Notes: a model not told the origin generated them from the letters alone. A stretch of 64,000 nt of DNA from Anthopleura xanthogrammica (GCA_964019055.1 OZ025217.1:10844755-10908754); one strand, 5' to 3'; shown: positions 1-13,433, counted from the first letter of the stretch. Numbers and translations are program-made.

Positions 1-2060
1 TGTCTTAATGTAAAAAGCCCCAAAGCAAACTTGAAATCAAATTTCAAAAAATGAAGTGAATCTTCAAATCATTATAGGAACGCATGACCTGGTTTGACTG
101 TGAGATTGGAGAATATTCCAATATTCATTTTCTCATTTTCGAGTATGGTTTTGCAAAACGAAAACGTGTTTTCACGTTCAAAGGCAAACAATCAACACGT
201 TTTTTTAAATTGTAAATCAACTTATCATCAAAGCTCATCATTGTAAGCTGTTTTTGCAAGAGCTCTAGTTTTTAGATAAAAGACCTATAACTAACCATTA
301 TGTATAATAGAATAGAACTAATGATCCTTGAAAAGCTAAACATTCAAAAGGTATACAATAGAAAACAAACAACTAGCATAATTCATTACATTTAGTTAGA
401 TAAATAATCTATGATTCTGCTGGCCGAATGACTGGATATTTTAAGTAGTAAGGAGTATTATAGCTGTTGTATTTTATAATATTTGAATTATATATGAAAG
501 GTGAAGTTTGGATATCTTGAGGATTTACATTATAATTATAGGCCAGGTTTTTGTGAATAATCGTCTTTCATTTGCACCAAGAAAACAAAGTTCTTCATTA
601 AAGATTATGTAAGCAGTTCAGCAAAATTTAAGCTCTCTCGTTATGATAGGTTTGCCATTGTAGCTCACGTCGTTTCAATCTTAAAGTCAACAACGTTACT
701 ATGCTCGAACAGAATCGGCAAACTTCCAGTGACTAAGAGAATCTAAATTTATTTATCTCAATTAAATCCCTGTTCAAGATACAGTGAGATGTTTATTTTA
801 TCAGTGAGGTGTAAAACCATGCGCTCTTCAGCTTATAAACCTTTTCTTGGCAAATACTTTTTTATTACTAGGACTTGGTGAATCCTTACATTTGAGTTTA
901 CCAAGTTATGAACAAACCTAAAAGCTTACGGTAAAAGCTTAATGTAACTTAAGACTGATTGCATATAAATTAATATAACAGCTAATTCTCACTTACCCAA
1001 ATTTTCTGAATCCTTGAGCGGAAATTATAATAATTCCTGGACCATGGAGTTTTAAGTACCAACAGTATAGATGTTTTCGTTAAAATGTTATTAAGGAAGA
1101 ATATCAATGAATGTTTTTCTTAATATAAGTAGATTGCTGGCGTAACCGTGTATACAACAGCTGCTAAAAAAAACCTTTTTTCGCAACAACAATAGCATAA
1201 TCTGTCAATCTTTTCAAGTCTTTTTCTTGATAAGCCGTTTATCATAATCAACAAACGGTCCTGGTTGCTAGGCAACTTGTTAGCAAGCAGAAGTATCATT
1301 CATCGTTCTTAGCGTATTTTTTTAATATTGGATGAATTCATACTGATTGTTATAAAAATAGGTATATCCAGGTTCTCCAGTTTTCCTCCCTCCAGAAAAC
1401 TCAACACGCTAATGTTCCAATTCAATCAGCAAATTGCCGTGCCTTGAATTAGATCAGCCCCGAGGTTGTTTCAAGGTTCGATCTGTGAGTTAGCCTTGCC
1501 CTGACTTAGATCAGCCCAGAGGTTGTTTCATGTAGGGGTTGATCTGTGAGTTAGCCGTGCCTTGGCATAGATCAGCCCAGAGGTTGTTTCAGGTTCTTAT
1601 CTGTGAGTTAGCCATGCATTTACTATTCATTTGTACTAATCAGTTAGAATTAATTTGAAGTAGCTAGCCAGCTAGGTTGGAGTTCTGATAAACCAAGTAA
1701 AACCCTCATGATAGTCAATCAAGATCATTTAAAAGATATCTTTACAGCAATTACGATTAATTAATTCTGGTTAAAATAATTACAAGTCAACCTAAGGTCA
1801 TTCACTGTTATAGCCCCAGTATACAATAATTTCACATATATTGCCCATAGTACATTGCGGTTTTGGCGGTAACAGATCAAAAAGGGTCATAACGTTCAAC
1901 GTTTAGAATTTATTACAATGCAAACTATACCTACTTTTACCCTAAAAATGCTGAATATTAGTTCATTTTGTGTTCAGATTTTCTCAGATTCAGAACACCA
2001 AGAAGTTTAGAGTTACAGAAAATGTATCGACTCATGAAAAAGTGCTGAAAATTGCTTTAT
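1..2060. other. No gene seen, AT-rich flank
   Basis: No open frame with recognisable protein character on either strand. The only structured element is a relic of the dispersed 57-bp minisatellite near 1438-1615, listed separately. I see no exon, RNA gene or promoter that I can support. Confidence 0.5.
1438..1615 (-). repeat. Relic of dispersed 57-bp minisatellite, about 3 units
   Basis: About three degenerate units carrying 'gatctgtgagttagcc' and 'agatcagcccagaggttg'. This is the reverse complement of the arrays at 48.1 kb and 53.0 kb, so the same repeat sits here in the opposite orientation. Confidence 0.75.
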
Positions 2061-2064
2061 ATAC

Positions 2065-2335
2065 ACCGTCATCATCGTCATGATCATCATAATCTTACAT
2101 CATCAGTATCACCACCATCATCGTCATCATCAGCACCATTATCACCATGATCATTTTCATAATCTTACATCATTATCATCATCATCATCATCATCATCAT
2201 CACCATCATCATCATCACCATCATTATCATCACCATCATCATCATCATCACCACCACCATCGATCGTCATCATCACTACCATCATCACCCTTATCATCAT
2301 ACTTGTCATCATCATCACCATCGTCATCAACGGGT
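2065..2335. repeat. Imperfect (CAT/TCA)n microsatellite
   Basis: Trinucleotide tract of cat/atc with interruptions. The His-rich and Ser-rich open frames across it are by-products of the repeat and are not called as genes. Confidence 0.9.
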
Positions 2336-2339
2336 GAAG

Positions 2340-3340
2340 TTTATAATGGGTTGAGAAACTAAAATGAATTTCTAATCTTCTGTAAATATATACTTTTTGT
2401 ATTGCATTTTTCTATCACCATCCCTTTTATAATTACAATGCATGGAGTCAAAAATTACTGCTAATCCGGCCTTCCCCTCCCCTCAGCCCACCATTATAAT
2501 TACAATGCATGGAGTCGAAAATTGAGGCATTGAATTCTTACTTTATTATTGTTGCATCAATTCTCCTACAAAATATTTTTAATTTATACATTGAAATTGC
2601 TAGACTCGTTTTCTACAAATTTATTTTACTACGATAGTGTGAAATTATCTAGTAGCGTTTATATTAACAAGGACGTTTTCCTATTTTCATATGCCTCGTT
2701 GAATTTAGCTCTACATCTAGATTGCGTGGCTACCTTGAGTCAACATGTTTTAAGTGAATATTGGTATTTTGGTATACTAGTGTCATGTCCACTCTTATTT
2801 TGCTCCTAACTTTTTATGAAATTACCAAAATTATCGTAGAAACAGGAACCCGAAAGACACAAGGGAGAGTGCATTGTACCTGTACGTCACCTTTGGTTCC
2901 ATATTTTCCCATCATAGAACACAAAAGGAAAAGTTTTAAAGTTGAGTATTATTCAAGTCGACGTGGACGTGAAGCCTCTTCTTTCTCCCCAATGCCTGCA
3001 TTCCTGATAACATACTAATATAATCGTGCTACATTTTACCAAACTTAGTATTCTTTACATAATTGCGCGCATTTTCATAATTTATGCGCGAACCAGACGA
3101 CTAACTATAACTCGAGTCGTCTGTTTTTTTTTGGCTGCCGTCAATCAAAAATTCACTACCTGAGACCGTTGAGAATTGATTGAATTATAGCTAGTTGACC
3201 TGATCGTGTAATTATGAAAATGGGTGTAAGCGTTAGACTAAGCTTGCAAAGTTCAAATATTTGATTACAATTCAATTCAAAATTCAATTCAAATTGAAAT
3301 TCTATATCATTCCATCGATATGATTGCTACGCGTTTATCT
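2340..3340. other. No gene seen, 3' flank of oxidoreductase copy A
   Basis: Short open frames here have no recognisable family or splice context. The last part, from about 3254, matches 9919 onwards and marks the edge of the tandem duplication that produced the two oxidoreductase copies. Confidence 0.45.
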
Positions 3341-3343
3341 TGC

Positions 3344-3349
3344 TTTATT
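3344..3349 (-). terminator. Polyadenylation signal AATAAA, copy A
   Basis: TTTATT on the plus strand reads AATAAA on the minus strand, about 100 bases after the stop codon of copy A. The same signal is conserved at the matching place after copy B. Confidence 0.6.
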
Positions 3350-3450
3350 AGAGTTACAGGTGTTCTAATGTTTGTTACTCATGTACCATTAGGTAACTAG
3401 AGATAGTTCGTTTTTCTAATTCTATGCTGCAGTATCCACGCAATGTTTTC

Positions 3451-4994
3451 TCATCTGTGATTGAGAAGTTCATTTGGTTGAGGGATTTCAAGGATGTTTC
3501 GCCAGTAGTCGGTAACAAAGACTTGGTGTGGGTCCATTTCTGCCCTCTTTTCCAGCCATTTGTCCATTTTTGGGTAGACACTCTTCAGGTATGCCAAATT
3601 GAAGGTTTTTGTTCCACACTTCTGGCCAGGCTGAGGAAGGTATTTTCCCCAGTGGAGGCGAGTTCCAGGGATATCGCTTAGCCAGAAAGGTGATTCCTTG
3701 GCACCATAGATCTCGGTGGCGAAGTTTCCTGCGGCCTTCTGGTTGTCGTTGAACAAGTTTTTTAGCTTGTCCATGACGGTTTGGCATTGGTCAATTGGCA
3801 TCCACATCTCGGTGAAGTCTACCTTGATTATCACATCAACGTGTGATTCGTTATCCTTCGGGAGCGTCTTGTAGAATTCATCACGGAAGTTCTTCGGTTC
3901 ACCGAGAGGAACCAACGATTTTAGGACAGTGCCAATTATTGAGTAATCAAGTGGGGTCAGATCTGGTTTCCGAAGAATATAGTCACAAAGTGAAAACGCA
4001 ATTGCCGCCTTACCTGCAGCAAACAAACTCTGGAGAGCAGATTTGTATGGAATGATCTCTCCTCCAGAGGTTTGCTCTCCAATCCATTCCTGCACGCGCT
4101 GGACGTCTTTTTGTGGGAACCAGTTAGCACGGAAGTATTCGTTCTTCTCGAGACTTTCCTTCAGCCTGCTTTTGCCTGTTCCATTGGGGCCCAGAGGAGA
4201 GTCTGCGAACTTGTAATTGGTCTCAGTTCCTTGGATTAGGTTTGCTTGTGGCAGACGAAATGTGACATGGGTAATGACACCAAGAAGACCCATTGACACC
4301 CCTACGGCACACCACAAGTCCTCGCCCGGTTTCGCCACTTGAACGTTTCCGGTTCCATCCACGAACTCAATTTCTTGAATGGCGTCTGCAAATCCATGTT
4401 TGAGACTTCCTCCAGCCGAGCCTGTCATGATGAACCCGCCAACTGTCTGATGGATGACGCTTCCTAGCTCAGGAAAGGCGTAGCCCTTCTTGGCTATCTG
4501 ATAACACACAGAGTTCTCAAGAGTTGAGTGTAACGGATCCATAGGGTTTTTTCCAAGATTACATCCTGCGCCAACTCGACAATAAAGATGCTTGACACCA
4601 TTTTCTTCCACTTCTTTTAGGAATTCAATCTTTCGCAAATCGCCTATCATAACTAGCGTTTTTCCTTCTTTTGGGAAAATGGCGTTTGAGGCAGAATGAT
4701 ACGAGCCAACGACTCGAACAATGGTGTTGCTGGCTTTCGCGTCTAGGATGGCTTCAACCACTTCTTTGACATTACACACTGGCGTAGTGGTCGGTGTTTG
4801 TGGTAGCGGGACTTTTAAGAGCGCTTCTGGCTCATCAGGAAAAGCTTCTGGTTTGTTTTTTCGCTTTTCTTCGCTTTGTCTTCTCTCACCCTCTTTCATG
4901 ATGGAAACCATGAGACTATCGAGGATGTCTTCATGTGCTCCTCCCTTTATCAAAGGTAGCATCGCTTCGTAGAATCTCTGCGCATTTTCCTTGT
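3451..4994 (-). CDS. FAD-binding VAO-type oxidoreductase (gulonolactone/arabinonolactone oxidase-like), copy A
   Basis: Main coding exon, about 514 codons; 503 from the first internal Met at 4962. The N-terminal half matches the FAD-binding type 4 (PCMH) fold: 'RVVGSYHSASNAIF' near residue 84-97 has the His that carries covalent FAD in L-gulonolactone oxidase, and 'QTVGGFIMTGSAGGSLKHGF' near 172-191 is the second FAD loop. The C-terminal half ends with 'GTRLHWGKYLP', typical of aldonolactone oxidases. Substrate is inferred, not shown. An acceptor at 4995 (TCGCAG) implies an upstream exon that would supply G before AC; a weak candidate (ATG AAT CCA G, then GTATTT) lies at 6598-6607, with a twin near 7.63 kb. 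Compared with copy B, 34 residues are missing in frame between 'FWLS' and 'DIPG' (junction 3676/3677), inside the catalytic C-terminal domain, so activity is doubtful. Confidence 0.8.
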
Positions 4995-7035
4995 CTGCGA
5001 TTGAAAGTTAAAAAAAATTCAAGAACCATGACATACGTCATTTTGTTTCAGTCCCCTCCCCCTTCAATCCCCCCTCCCCACCACCCCCAATAACGAGCTA
5101 TTTAGCAAGATTCCTTAAAAGCAACGTTTATTTGATATTCGATGTCTCGTATGCATGGTCTAGTGAGCTGCCGAAAGTGAGCTTTAATCATGGTAGGATC
5201 ACAAAAAAATGGTTATATATATTAACGAATTATCAATCCAATCTGTGTTCTGTAGAAAAGAGTCGAGTGATTTCAATTAGCTACAGGGATGAGTGAGAGG
5301 TTTCAATAAACCCTGCTTGGTCTAGTGCTTAGTCCTTAGTCCTTAGTATTTATTTAGTCTAATGGAGCAAGTGAAATGGAACTTTTTGGTCGAATGAGTT
5401 CCACTCAGTATGGACATGTTCATGAGTGGCATACAGGTGTCAATCAACCCCTCTTCTGTTAGAAAAGAGAAGATGGACATTTTCATGTCGTCAGTTTTCA
5501 AATTCAAAAAAGTAATTCAAAGAGTCATGAATTATTCCATCGAGAAAAAACTGTCATTTTACATTTTTGTTCCAAGTTAAGAAGGCTGAATCAGCTCCGG
5601 GATCTCTCTGGAGCACTACCCTTTATTCGACTCTTACTTTAGGAGACTAATGTGACAAATTATGCGGGCTAAGGTGAAGCCAATCTGGCCGAAAAGACGT
5701 TCCCTAGCAGGTGTGGTTGTTAGAAGGGTTGTTGTTAGAGCTGTGCTTTCTAGCTCGATTACAGCTACATGCTGTCGTTTTGATCAAGACAGTTGATGTT
5801 GACTTATGTTGTGCGCTAAAAATAGCAAAGAGTACAGAGACTCACTGCACTATACGTCATCGATAGCAAACCACCTGTACGGTAATAGGTCAACTATTTT
5901 GGGCACAAAACTCTGAATTTACCTAAAAATGAACCACTTTTTCCAGTATAGTCGAAACAGTATAAACATTGGAATTATACCCTTCATAACAACATATTAG
6001 TGCTCAAGCGTAAAATTACACGATGTTCCTAGCTGAATAATTATCTACTGAACAATCAGATCAGTGACCCTGTTCAATAGGTTATCTCCGCAAAAAATGT
6101 CACTTAACAAATCCGATGAAAAAACTGATATGGAGTTAAGAGCATTTCCAATGTACAACCCTTAACACGTTTTAACGACCTAAAGGGGTGAATGTCTATG
6201 CATTTAGTCTAATTCAAATATTCGTGTTTATCGCCGCTATTTAACGTTAATTTCCTTAAATTTTACATTTTTATAAACTTCAATCTAAGTAAAATATTTT
6301 TTGTGAATTTCATGATAATCGAATAACCGCAAGTTAGTTTAACGGTCGCTCAAAAATGTTCGGTAAGATTGCTTTTAACGAACGATGGAATTCGAAACGC
6401 CTTAAGTTTAAAATCTAAACATTAGGTAAAGATTAATTTCGTTGGAACAGAACTTAGTTTCTGAGGCTGGGAAATTTTTGTAGTCCACAAGCTTAGTGAA
6501 CTGAGATTATTTTATTTACTTATTCATGCATCTTCAGAAATTCCCGAAACTATCTAAGTGTTCTTGATTAAGTAGTTAACAAAATACCTGGATTCATGGC
6601 TTAACTGCGAAGAATCCGTGGCTTTCTGTGGTTAACGGGGTCAAGATTCGAAACACACTCAGTTGATATGAGTCCTTGTCTTTGGTGACTGCGTATTAAG
6701 GTGCGGACACGTCCACTATGCCATTTTTCATGCCAAGTGGCATGCGACGTCGCAAAAACTAGATCGCACCGTTGAAGCTTGATGGAGAATGCTAAATAAT
6801 TCAGCTGGAATCATAACACAAGTTTCGACTGCATTTTAGGCTAATACTTTTAGATATTTTGTTTGCCATACACCATAGTTGGAAAGAAAAGGGTTTTCAG
6901 GTTCAGAATTTAGGCTTAGGTGAATTCAAATATTCGTGTTGATCGCCACTATTTTAACGTTAATTTCCTTAAATGCTTTTAAAAAACGAGGGAATTCAAA
7001 AGGCCTCAAGTAAAAAACGGTTTCATTTATCTAAA

Positions 7036-7521
7036 CATTAGTCAAAGTGCCTATAAACCCTAACTCAATATTTTCAGTATTGATTCTACATGAAGTGAAT
7101 AGTTGAATGGTAAACGGATTTTGATGTGAGTGTGATGCATCTTGGAGATATTTTAAAAGGTTTATACTTCTAATATGTTAATGCTGTGACGTATCTGGAG
7201 GAATTATTAAACTGATATACAAAACTTTTCTGGGGCAGTAAAACATCATTTATAAAACATCATTATCTTACTCAGGGTTTATAGAAAGATTATTGCAAAT
7301 TTGTTTTTTCATAGAAATCAGTGTTTCAATTTACAAATGATGACAAATAAACTCAAATGCTTCCAGATACGCCACAGCATTAACATATTGGAATTATAAA
7401 CATTTATATCTCAAAGATGCATCACTCAAATCATATAAAAATATTTTACCATTCAACTATTCACTTCATGTAGAATCAATACTGAAAATATTGAGTAAGG
7501 GTTTATAGGCACTTTAAACAT
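7036..7521. mobile_element. Long palindromic foldback element
   Basis: The left part (caaagtgcctataaaccc at 7036, then cattttcagtattgattct-like sequence) is the reverse complement of the right part, which ends with 'gggtttataggcactttaaa'. The arms run nearly the whole length, about 230 bases each. A half copy is at about 28060-28210. No coding capacity, so a MITE-like or non-autonomous element. Confidence 0.75.
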
Positions 7522-7751
7522 TCATTGCGTTGGAACAGAATTTAGTTTCTGAGGCTAGGAAATGTTTGGAGTTCACAAGCTTAGTGAAGATCTAACTGTT
7601 CTTGATTAAAGTAGTTAACAAAATACCTGGATTCATAGCTTAACTGTGAAGAATCCGTGGCTTTCTTTGGTAAACAGATTCTAGGATTAAACACACCCAG
7701 TTGAAATGAGACCTTGTCTTTAGTGACTGCGTATAAACGTGCGCACACACA

Positions 7752-7972
7752 ATGCGATTTTTTATACCAAGTGGCATGCAACGTCGCAAAAACTAGATCG
7801 CACCGTGTGACGTTGTGTTTACATGTCGAGGTTCGTCGTGCGCGACGTCGCAAAATTAACTATAGCTCTTTTCTACTTTTTGCGACGTCGCCTGTGACGT
7901 CTCACACAACGTTCTAGGATGGTCACACGGTGCGATTTCTAATTTTTGCGACGTTGCATGAAAAAATCGCAC
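7752..7972. mobile_element. MITE-like element with 'TGCGATTTTTT' inverted ends
   Basis: The left arm contains gcatgcaacgtcgcaaaaac and gatcgcaccgtgtgac. The right arm contains their reverse complements, ending 'gcatgaaaaaatcgca'. Arms are about 50 bases. A partial copy lies at about 6715-6775. Confidence 0.7.
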
Positions 7973-9043
7973 CGAGTTTCCATACCTTTGAAGTAAATCC
8001 AACTTTTACACAGTCTGCTCATATATTCAGTTATTTTCTTAAAAAGAGTTGGAACTGGGGCTGATATGTATAAAAACGAGAAGAAAGGTGGATCTTTATC
8101 GAGCTTAGTTTTTACTCCTTATAACATTCCTTTTTACTATGGTGGAGTAGCCTTGTTTTCGTGTTTATATATCGAATATTAATGGTCTACAACCATCCCC
8201 AAGAGAATACAAAGACAAAGATATGGCAGCCATGTTGGTGGTATTGACAAAAGATACTATTGAGAAATATTTTCATTTACGTGCATGGCTGTGATGACGC
8301 AATGTGCAAACCTCTCCATATCGATGCTAGACTCCACGTACCTCCAGACTCTAAGGAACCTCTCAAACATTGTTTCACGTCCTTACCAAACTTTGTTTAT
8401 AGATGATATTTGTGCTTAATATGCTTCAGTGCGTATTATTGCTTGATATATACCAACTACAACCCGTGCGTAGCGCTATCGCGGAATTAATCGAAAAAAG
8501 AAGTTGAAAAGACAAGAGAGAACTAATAAAAGTCATAATCACATGAAAAACTCTTTAAAAAGCTTGAAAGTTTACATCAATAAACAAGATATGCTACTTA
8601 ATAATCCCGTGAAAATTCACTCATCTACTTGAAAACGTGCCGACTGTCATGTCACGATCACGCGGGGAGGTTATGACGTCATCAAATGGTAAAAGAAGGT
8701 GGCAGCTTTCTGTGGCTGAGCTCGCCGAAGACAAACTTGGATTTCTTGTCTGGAAAGAGCGTACTTCTTATCCAGAGATATCCAAACGGCACCACACTAA
8801 CTCCTGTTCTTGAAATTTACAGGCTTTAGTTTGCTACTGAGTGACCACCCTCAGAGAATTTTACCGTACATGCGATTTTCAACGAGGGGACTGGGTAAAC
8901 TATTATAAACATGATAAATATGTAGATTAAGATGATTAGGCGACATTCCACGGTACATCGATTCAAAGGTTAAAGATCTAAACAGAACTGTTACGTTTTG
9001 CATTGATGGCCACAATGATGTCCCTGAGAATGTAGACAAAGCA

Positions 9044-9285
9044 GTGATGATGATGATGAGGAGGAGAAGAAGGAGGAGAAGAAGGAGGAGGAGGAGGAGG
9101 AGGAGGAGGAGGAGGATGATGATGATGTTGATCATGATGTTGATCATGATGACGATGATGACGATGATGATGGTGATGATGATGATGATGATGATGACGA
9201 TGATGATGGTGATGATGACGATGATGATGAGGATTATGATGACGATGATGGTGAAGATGATGATGATAATGATGATGATAGTAAA
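9044..9285. repeat. (GAT/GAG)n microsatellite
   Basis: Imperfect gat/gag trinucleotide tract. The Met/Arg, His or Ile-rich open frames over it are repeat artefacts. Confidence 0.9.
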
Positions 9286-9998
9286 TTCCAATTCGATCAT
9301 GGAACGAGGTCCACAGGTTTGTTAGCCACTGGCTATTTAAACTCTTAGTGCTACCCTCGTAAAAAACAAGGAGTGTTAATCGTGAGAAATACAATCTAGC
9401 ATGACTCCTAATTCAAAAGCACCTTAACTTGCTGATAGATTTTTTAACAAGCATTTATAATGATGACAATGATATATAATCAGGCTTCTTTTGTCGCCAC
9501 AAAAATTTCCGTAGTTTTGTGCTAAAGGCGCCGAGCATCAGTGAAAGAGATTGATCGATATCAGATCGAGATCAGTTGGTTATAAATAGGAACAATCTGG
9601 AGGTTATAATTTTCAAACAAAGTTTGTGTTTTTCTTTAATCAATTAACTTATCTGTTTTATAAAACAAATCATAAACATATGTGTTTGCACGCAAACGCC
9701 TGATAGGAAATGTCGATCGAGCTCTGTGACTCATTACCTGTGACTTCATTCACAAATTAATTTAATAAATTTCATAAGGTTTCTAACTTTATTATATCCC
9801 TTAGATATACCTGAAATAGTTCTAGGATCACATCAAATTGAAATAGTCTTAGTTTGTTCTTCGAGGGACTTCTTCTATTTGTTGTTTCCAGAATGAATTA
9901 CAAGATTATTAAAATCCAAATATTTGATTAGAATTTCATCCACAACTATTCAAATTCTATATCATTCCATCGATATGATTGCTACACGTTTATCTTGC

Positions 9999-10004
9999 TT
10001 TATT
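9999..10004 (-). terminator. Polyadenylation signal AATAAA, copy B
   Basis: TTTATT on the plus strand, in the duplicated 3' flank, at the position equivalent to the signal of copy A. Confidence 0.5.
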
Positions 10005-10124
10005 AGAGTTACAGGTGTTCTAATGTTTGTTACTCATGTACCATTAGGTAACTAGAGATAGTTCGTTTTTCTAATTCTATGCTGCAGTATCCACGCAATG
10101 TTTTCTCATCTGTGATTGAGAAGT

Positions 10125-13100
10125 TCATTCTGGTTGAGGGATTTCAAGGATGTTTCGCCAGTAGTCGGTAACAAAGACTTGGTGTGGGTCCATTTCTGCC
10201 CTCTTTTCCAGCCATTTGTCCATTTTTGGGTAGACACTCTTCAGGTATGCCAAATTGAAGGTTTTTGTTCCACACTTCTGGCCAGGCTGAGGAAGGTATT
10301 TTCCCCAGTGGAGGCGAGTCCCAGGGATATCGAGCAGCACATCCCAGAAAACAGTAAAGTATTGGCATAAATCACCTTTGTTGTAGGCCCACCAATAGGA
10401 ATCCACCCGGACCATGTCACCACCATGGGACATGCTTAGCCAGAACGGCGATTCCTTGGCACCATAGATCTCCGTGGTTAAGTTTCCTGCAGCCTTTTGG
10501 TTGTCCTTGAACAAGTTTTTTAGCCTATCCATGACGGTTTGGCATTGGTCAATTGGCATCCACATCTCGGTGAAGTATATCTTGATAATCACATCGACGT
10601 GTGATTCGTTATCCATCGGGAGCGTCTTGTAGAATTCATCACGGAAGTTCTTCGGTCCGCCAAACGGGGGACAGACTGGAACAAACATATTTAAGAGAGT
10701 AGCAATGATGCATTCATCAGTTGAGGTCAGGTCTGGTTTCTGAAGAATACAGTCACAGATTGATAGCACAATTGCCGCCATTCCTGCAGCAAACAAACTA
10801 TGGAGAGCAGATTTGTATGGAATGATCTCTCCTCCAGAGGTTTGTTCTCCAATCCATTCCTGCACGCGTTGGACTCCTTTTTGTGGGAACCAGTTAGCAC
10901 GGAAGTACTCGTTCTTCTCGAGACTTTTCTTCAGCCTGCTTTTGCCTGTTTCATCGGGGCCCAGAGGAGAGTCTGCGAACTTGTAATTGGTCTAAGTTCC
11001 TTGGATTAAGTTTGCTGGTGGCAGACGAAATGTGACATGGGTAATGACACCAAGAAGACCCATTGACACTCCTACGGCACACCACAACTCCTCGCCCGGT
11101 TTCGCCACTTGAACTTTTCCGGTTCCATCCACGAACTCAATTTCTTGAATTGCGTCTGCAAATCCATGTTTGAGACTTCCTCCAGCCGAGCCTGTCATGA
11201 TGAACCCGCCAACTGTCTGATGAATGATGCCTCCAAGTTCGGGAAAGGCGTAGCCCTTCTGGGCTATCTGATAACACACAGAGTTCTCAAGAGTTGAGTG
11301 TAACGGATCCATAGGGTTTTTTCCAAGATTACATCCTGCGCCAACTCGACAATAAAGATACTTAACACCATTTTCTTCCACTTCTTTTAGGAACTCAATC
11401 TTTCGCAAATCGCCCATCAATACTAGTGTTTTGCCGTCTTTTGGGAAAATGGCGTCTGAGGGAGAATGATACGAGCCAACAACTCGAAGAACGGTATTGT
11501 TGGATTTCGCTTCTAAGATAGCTTCAATCACTTCATTGAAATTCGATACTTGCTTAGTGATAGGTATTTTTGGTAGCGAGGTTCGGAAGACTTTTGGCTC
11601 ATCATCCGATAAAGCTTCTGGTATGTCTTTTTCTTTTGCCTCTTTTTGTCTTCTCTGAGCCTCTTTTTTGACGTAAACCATGAGGGTTTCCATCATATCT
11701 TCTTGTGGTCCTCCCTTTAGAAAGGGTAGAATCATGTCGTTGAATCTCTGGGTATCATCCTTGTCTGTGATTTAAAGTTAAGAAATGTTTTAGTCGATTT
11801 TCTCCTGCATTTAAGAGAAATCTAAGAAATTATTTTTGAAAATTAATTTTTAGACTTTTACTGAGGCCGACAGCAATAATAGATATATTGCAGAAAGCTG
11901 AGGGCGTATTCAGTGCAGCAGCCCATTGTTTTCCTTCATGCACATGTACAATAATTTAAGGTTTCTTGGTGCAATTGAGCATGCGTAAAATTTTTGGAGG
12001 CATCAACTTTGTTTGAATTGCGCATCCCACATGGATTGCGGATTGAAATAAGAGAGCAAGTGGAAAATCTATTTAATTTCGGTACGGCTGCCTGGATTTC
12101 GAATAGGCTCTGGAAAGCTGTGGAACTACTAATTTAGTGGATCCATTTGCTTACCATCTTCTCAATCCAGCAAGTTTGCCGCATTATTCAATATTGCCGT
12201 GTACTGACAGCAATATTATCAATAGACCCCTTGCAGCACGTCGGAATGCAGCTCAATTTGGAGGGCAAAACAATAGGTTCCAATTCTCAGGAGATTAAAA
12301 TTCTTTTTTTTTTGTCCTCCAAATTGAGCTGCTCTGACGTCACGCGCAAGGGGTCACTTGTACTGACAGCAATATTATTAATATTGTCGTCTACTGACAG
12401 CAAAATTATAAATAATGCTGTCTGCTCTCAGCAATCATTGATATAGAGCAGAGAGAAAACAATAGGCTGGGGGGCATTGAATAGTAATTATAAAAAATTA
12501 ACTAATTGATTGATTGACTCACTGAAAAGTGAAAATGAACATCTTGCGCATGTTTATAAGCATCAGTAAAAAAAAATCACAGCAATGTCGCCTCTTTATG
12601 TTTCCCCAGTTGTTTAAAAATTCTAGATCAAGCCTCAACTCATTTTTAACTTAAGATAAAGGAGGCCTTTAAAATGTTAATCTAAAATTACCATTATGAT
12701 TCCAACTTTCATGTCATTGTTTTCTTTGTTATTTGTCATTCAAATTTAGCTTTGCTTTACTTGTAAGTGAAATAGAATTCAACATTCATTTTGTTTTGCA
12801 CTGATGAAGGCACATGATGGTGCTGAAGCATGTCTGTAACATTTCATGTGTTTTTTCTCAAGAATATTCTTGGATGTGGCCTACAAGTGTCGTTTTTGCT
12901 AAAGATTTTTCAAAAATAATAATAAAAAAATCGAAAACAAGATAAAAACTCATGCTAGAAAATTTTAAGCAAATATTTTCTACAAATATTATGTTTTCTT
13001 GTTTGATGTGGAGTATAAAATGTCGTTTTGACTGAAATTTCACAATATTTTCTTTTCAACTAACAGATTATAATAATTGATCCTCGGTTAAGGAGAAAAG

Positions 13101-13433
13101 TGTTTCTTTACTCTACCTTTAGCTCTGGTTGCGGATTTCTGATTTTCATAACATTTAAGCGTTGAAAATCTTTCTATTCTTTAATGGAAAAGATTTTTGT
13201 TGCACGTATTTTTTGAAGGATTAAAAATCTTTATTATGTGAAAACGCACAGCGTCAGTCAGGTAACAAGCCCTGGCAAAAATTTAGTATAACTCTTGACA
13301 AAAAAGTTAGGCTTTGTACATATAATTTAAACAAAAGAATCGTATATTATGAAGTAACAAAATATATTATACCTTGCTCCATGGCTTGAAAAAAAGAATC
13401 AGAGATCAGTGGCTTGTACTTGTTGCTGGAGAC
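10125..13433 (-). pseudogene. Oxidoreductase copy B, interrupted by a nonsense codon
   Basis: Tandem duplicate of copy A with very high identity, including the 3' flank. The main exon runs 11764-10125. A short 5' exon (about 13433-13373) encodes 'SDSFFQAMEQ' and splices G|AC in frame into 'DKDDTQRF'; the Met of MEQ at 13382 is a possible start. The reading frame is open except for one TAG at 10994-10992, where copy A has GAG (Glu 247): a single-base change after 'LIQGT'. Downstream codons remain open to 10125, which implies that the lesion is recent, polymorphic or a base error. Copy B keeps the 34-residue segment (10333-10434, 102 bases, with 'DSYWWAYNKGDL') that copy A lacks. It ends 'IPQPE', because one base differs from copy A near the stop. 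Confidence 0.75.
12234..12355. mobile_element. MITE family A, copy 1
   Basis: Foldback element with ends AGACCCCTTG and CAAGGGGTC and inner arms 'gctcaatttggaggacaaaa'-like. Closely related copies are at 25.1, 40.9 and 51.0 kb. It sits in the intron between the two exons of oxidoreductase copy B. Confidence 0.8.

Larger units (their letters stand above)
5000..9900. other. Intronic or intergenic DNA, repeat-rich, no gene seen
   Basis: No open frame of protein character. It may hold a small 5' exon of copy A that I could not identify with confidence. A non-coding block around 6360-6780 recurs at about 7512-7810; in the second copy a long palindromic element (7036-7521) interrupts it. Foldback elements and a microsatellite are listed separately. 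Confidence 0.5.
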
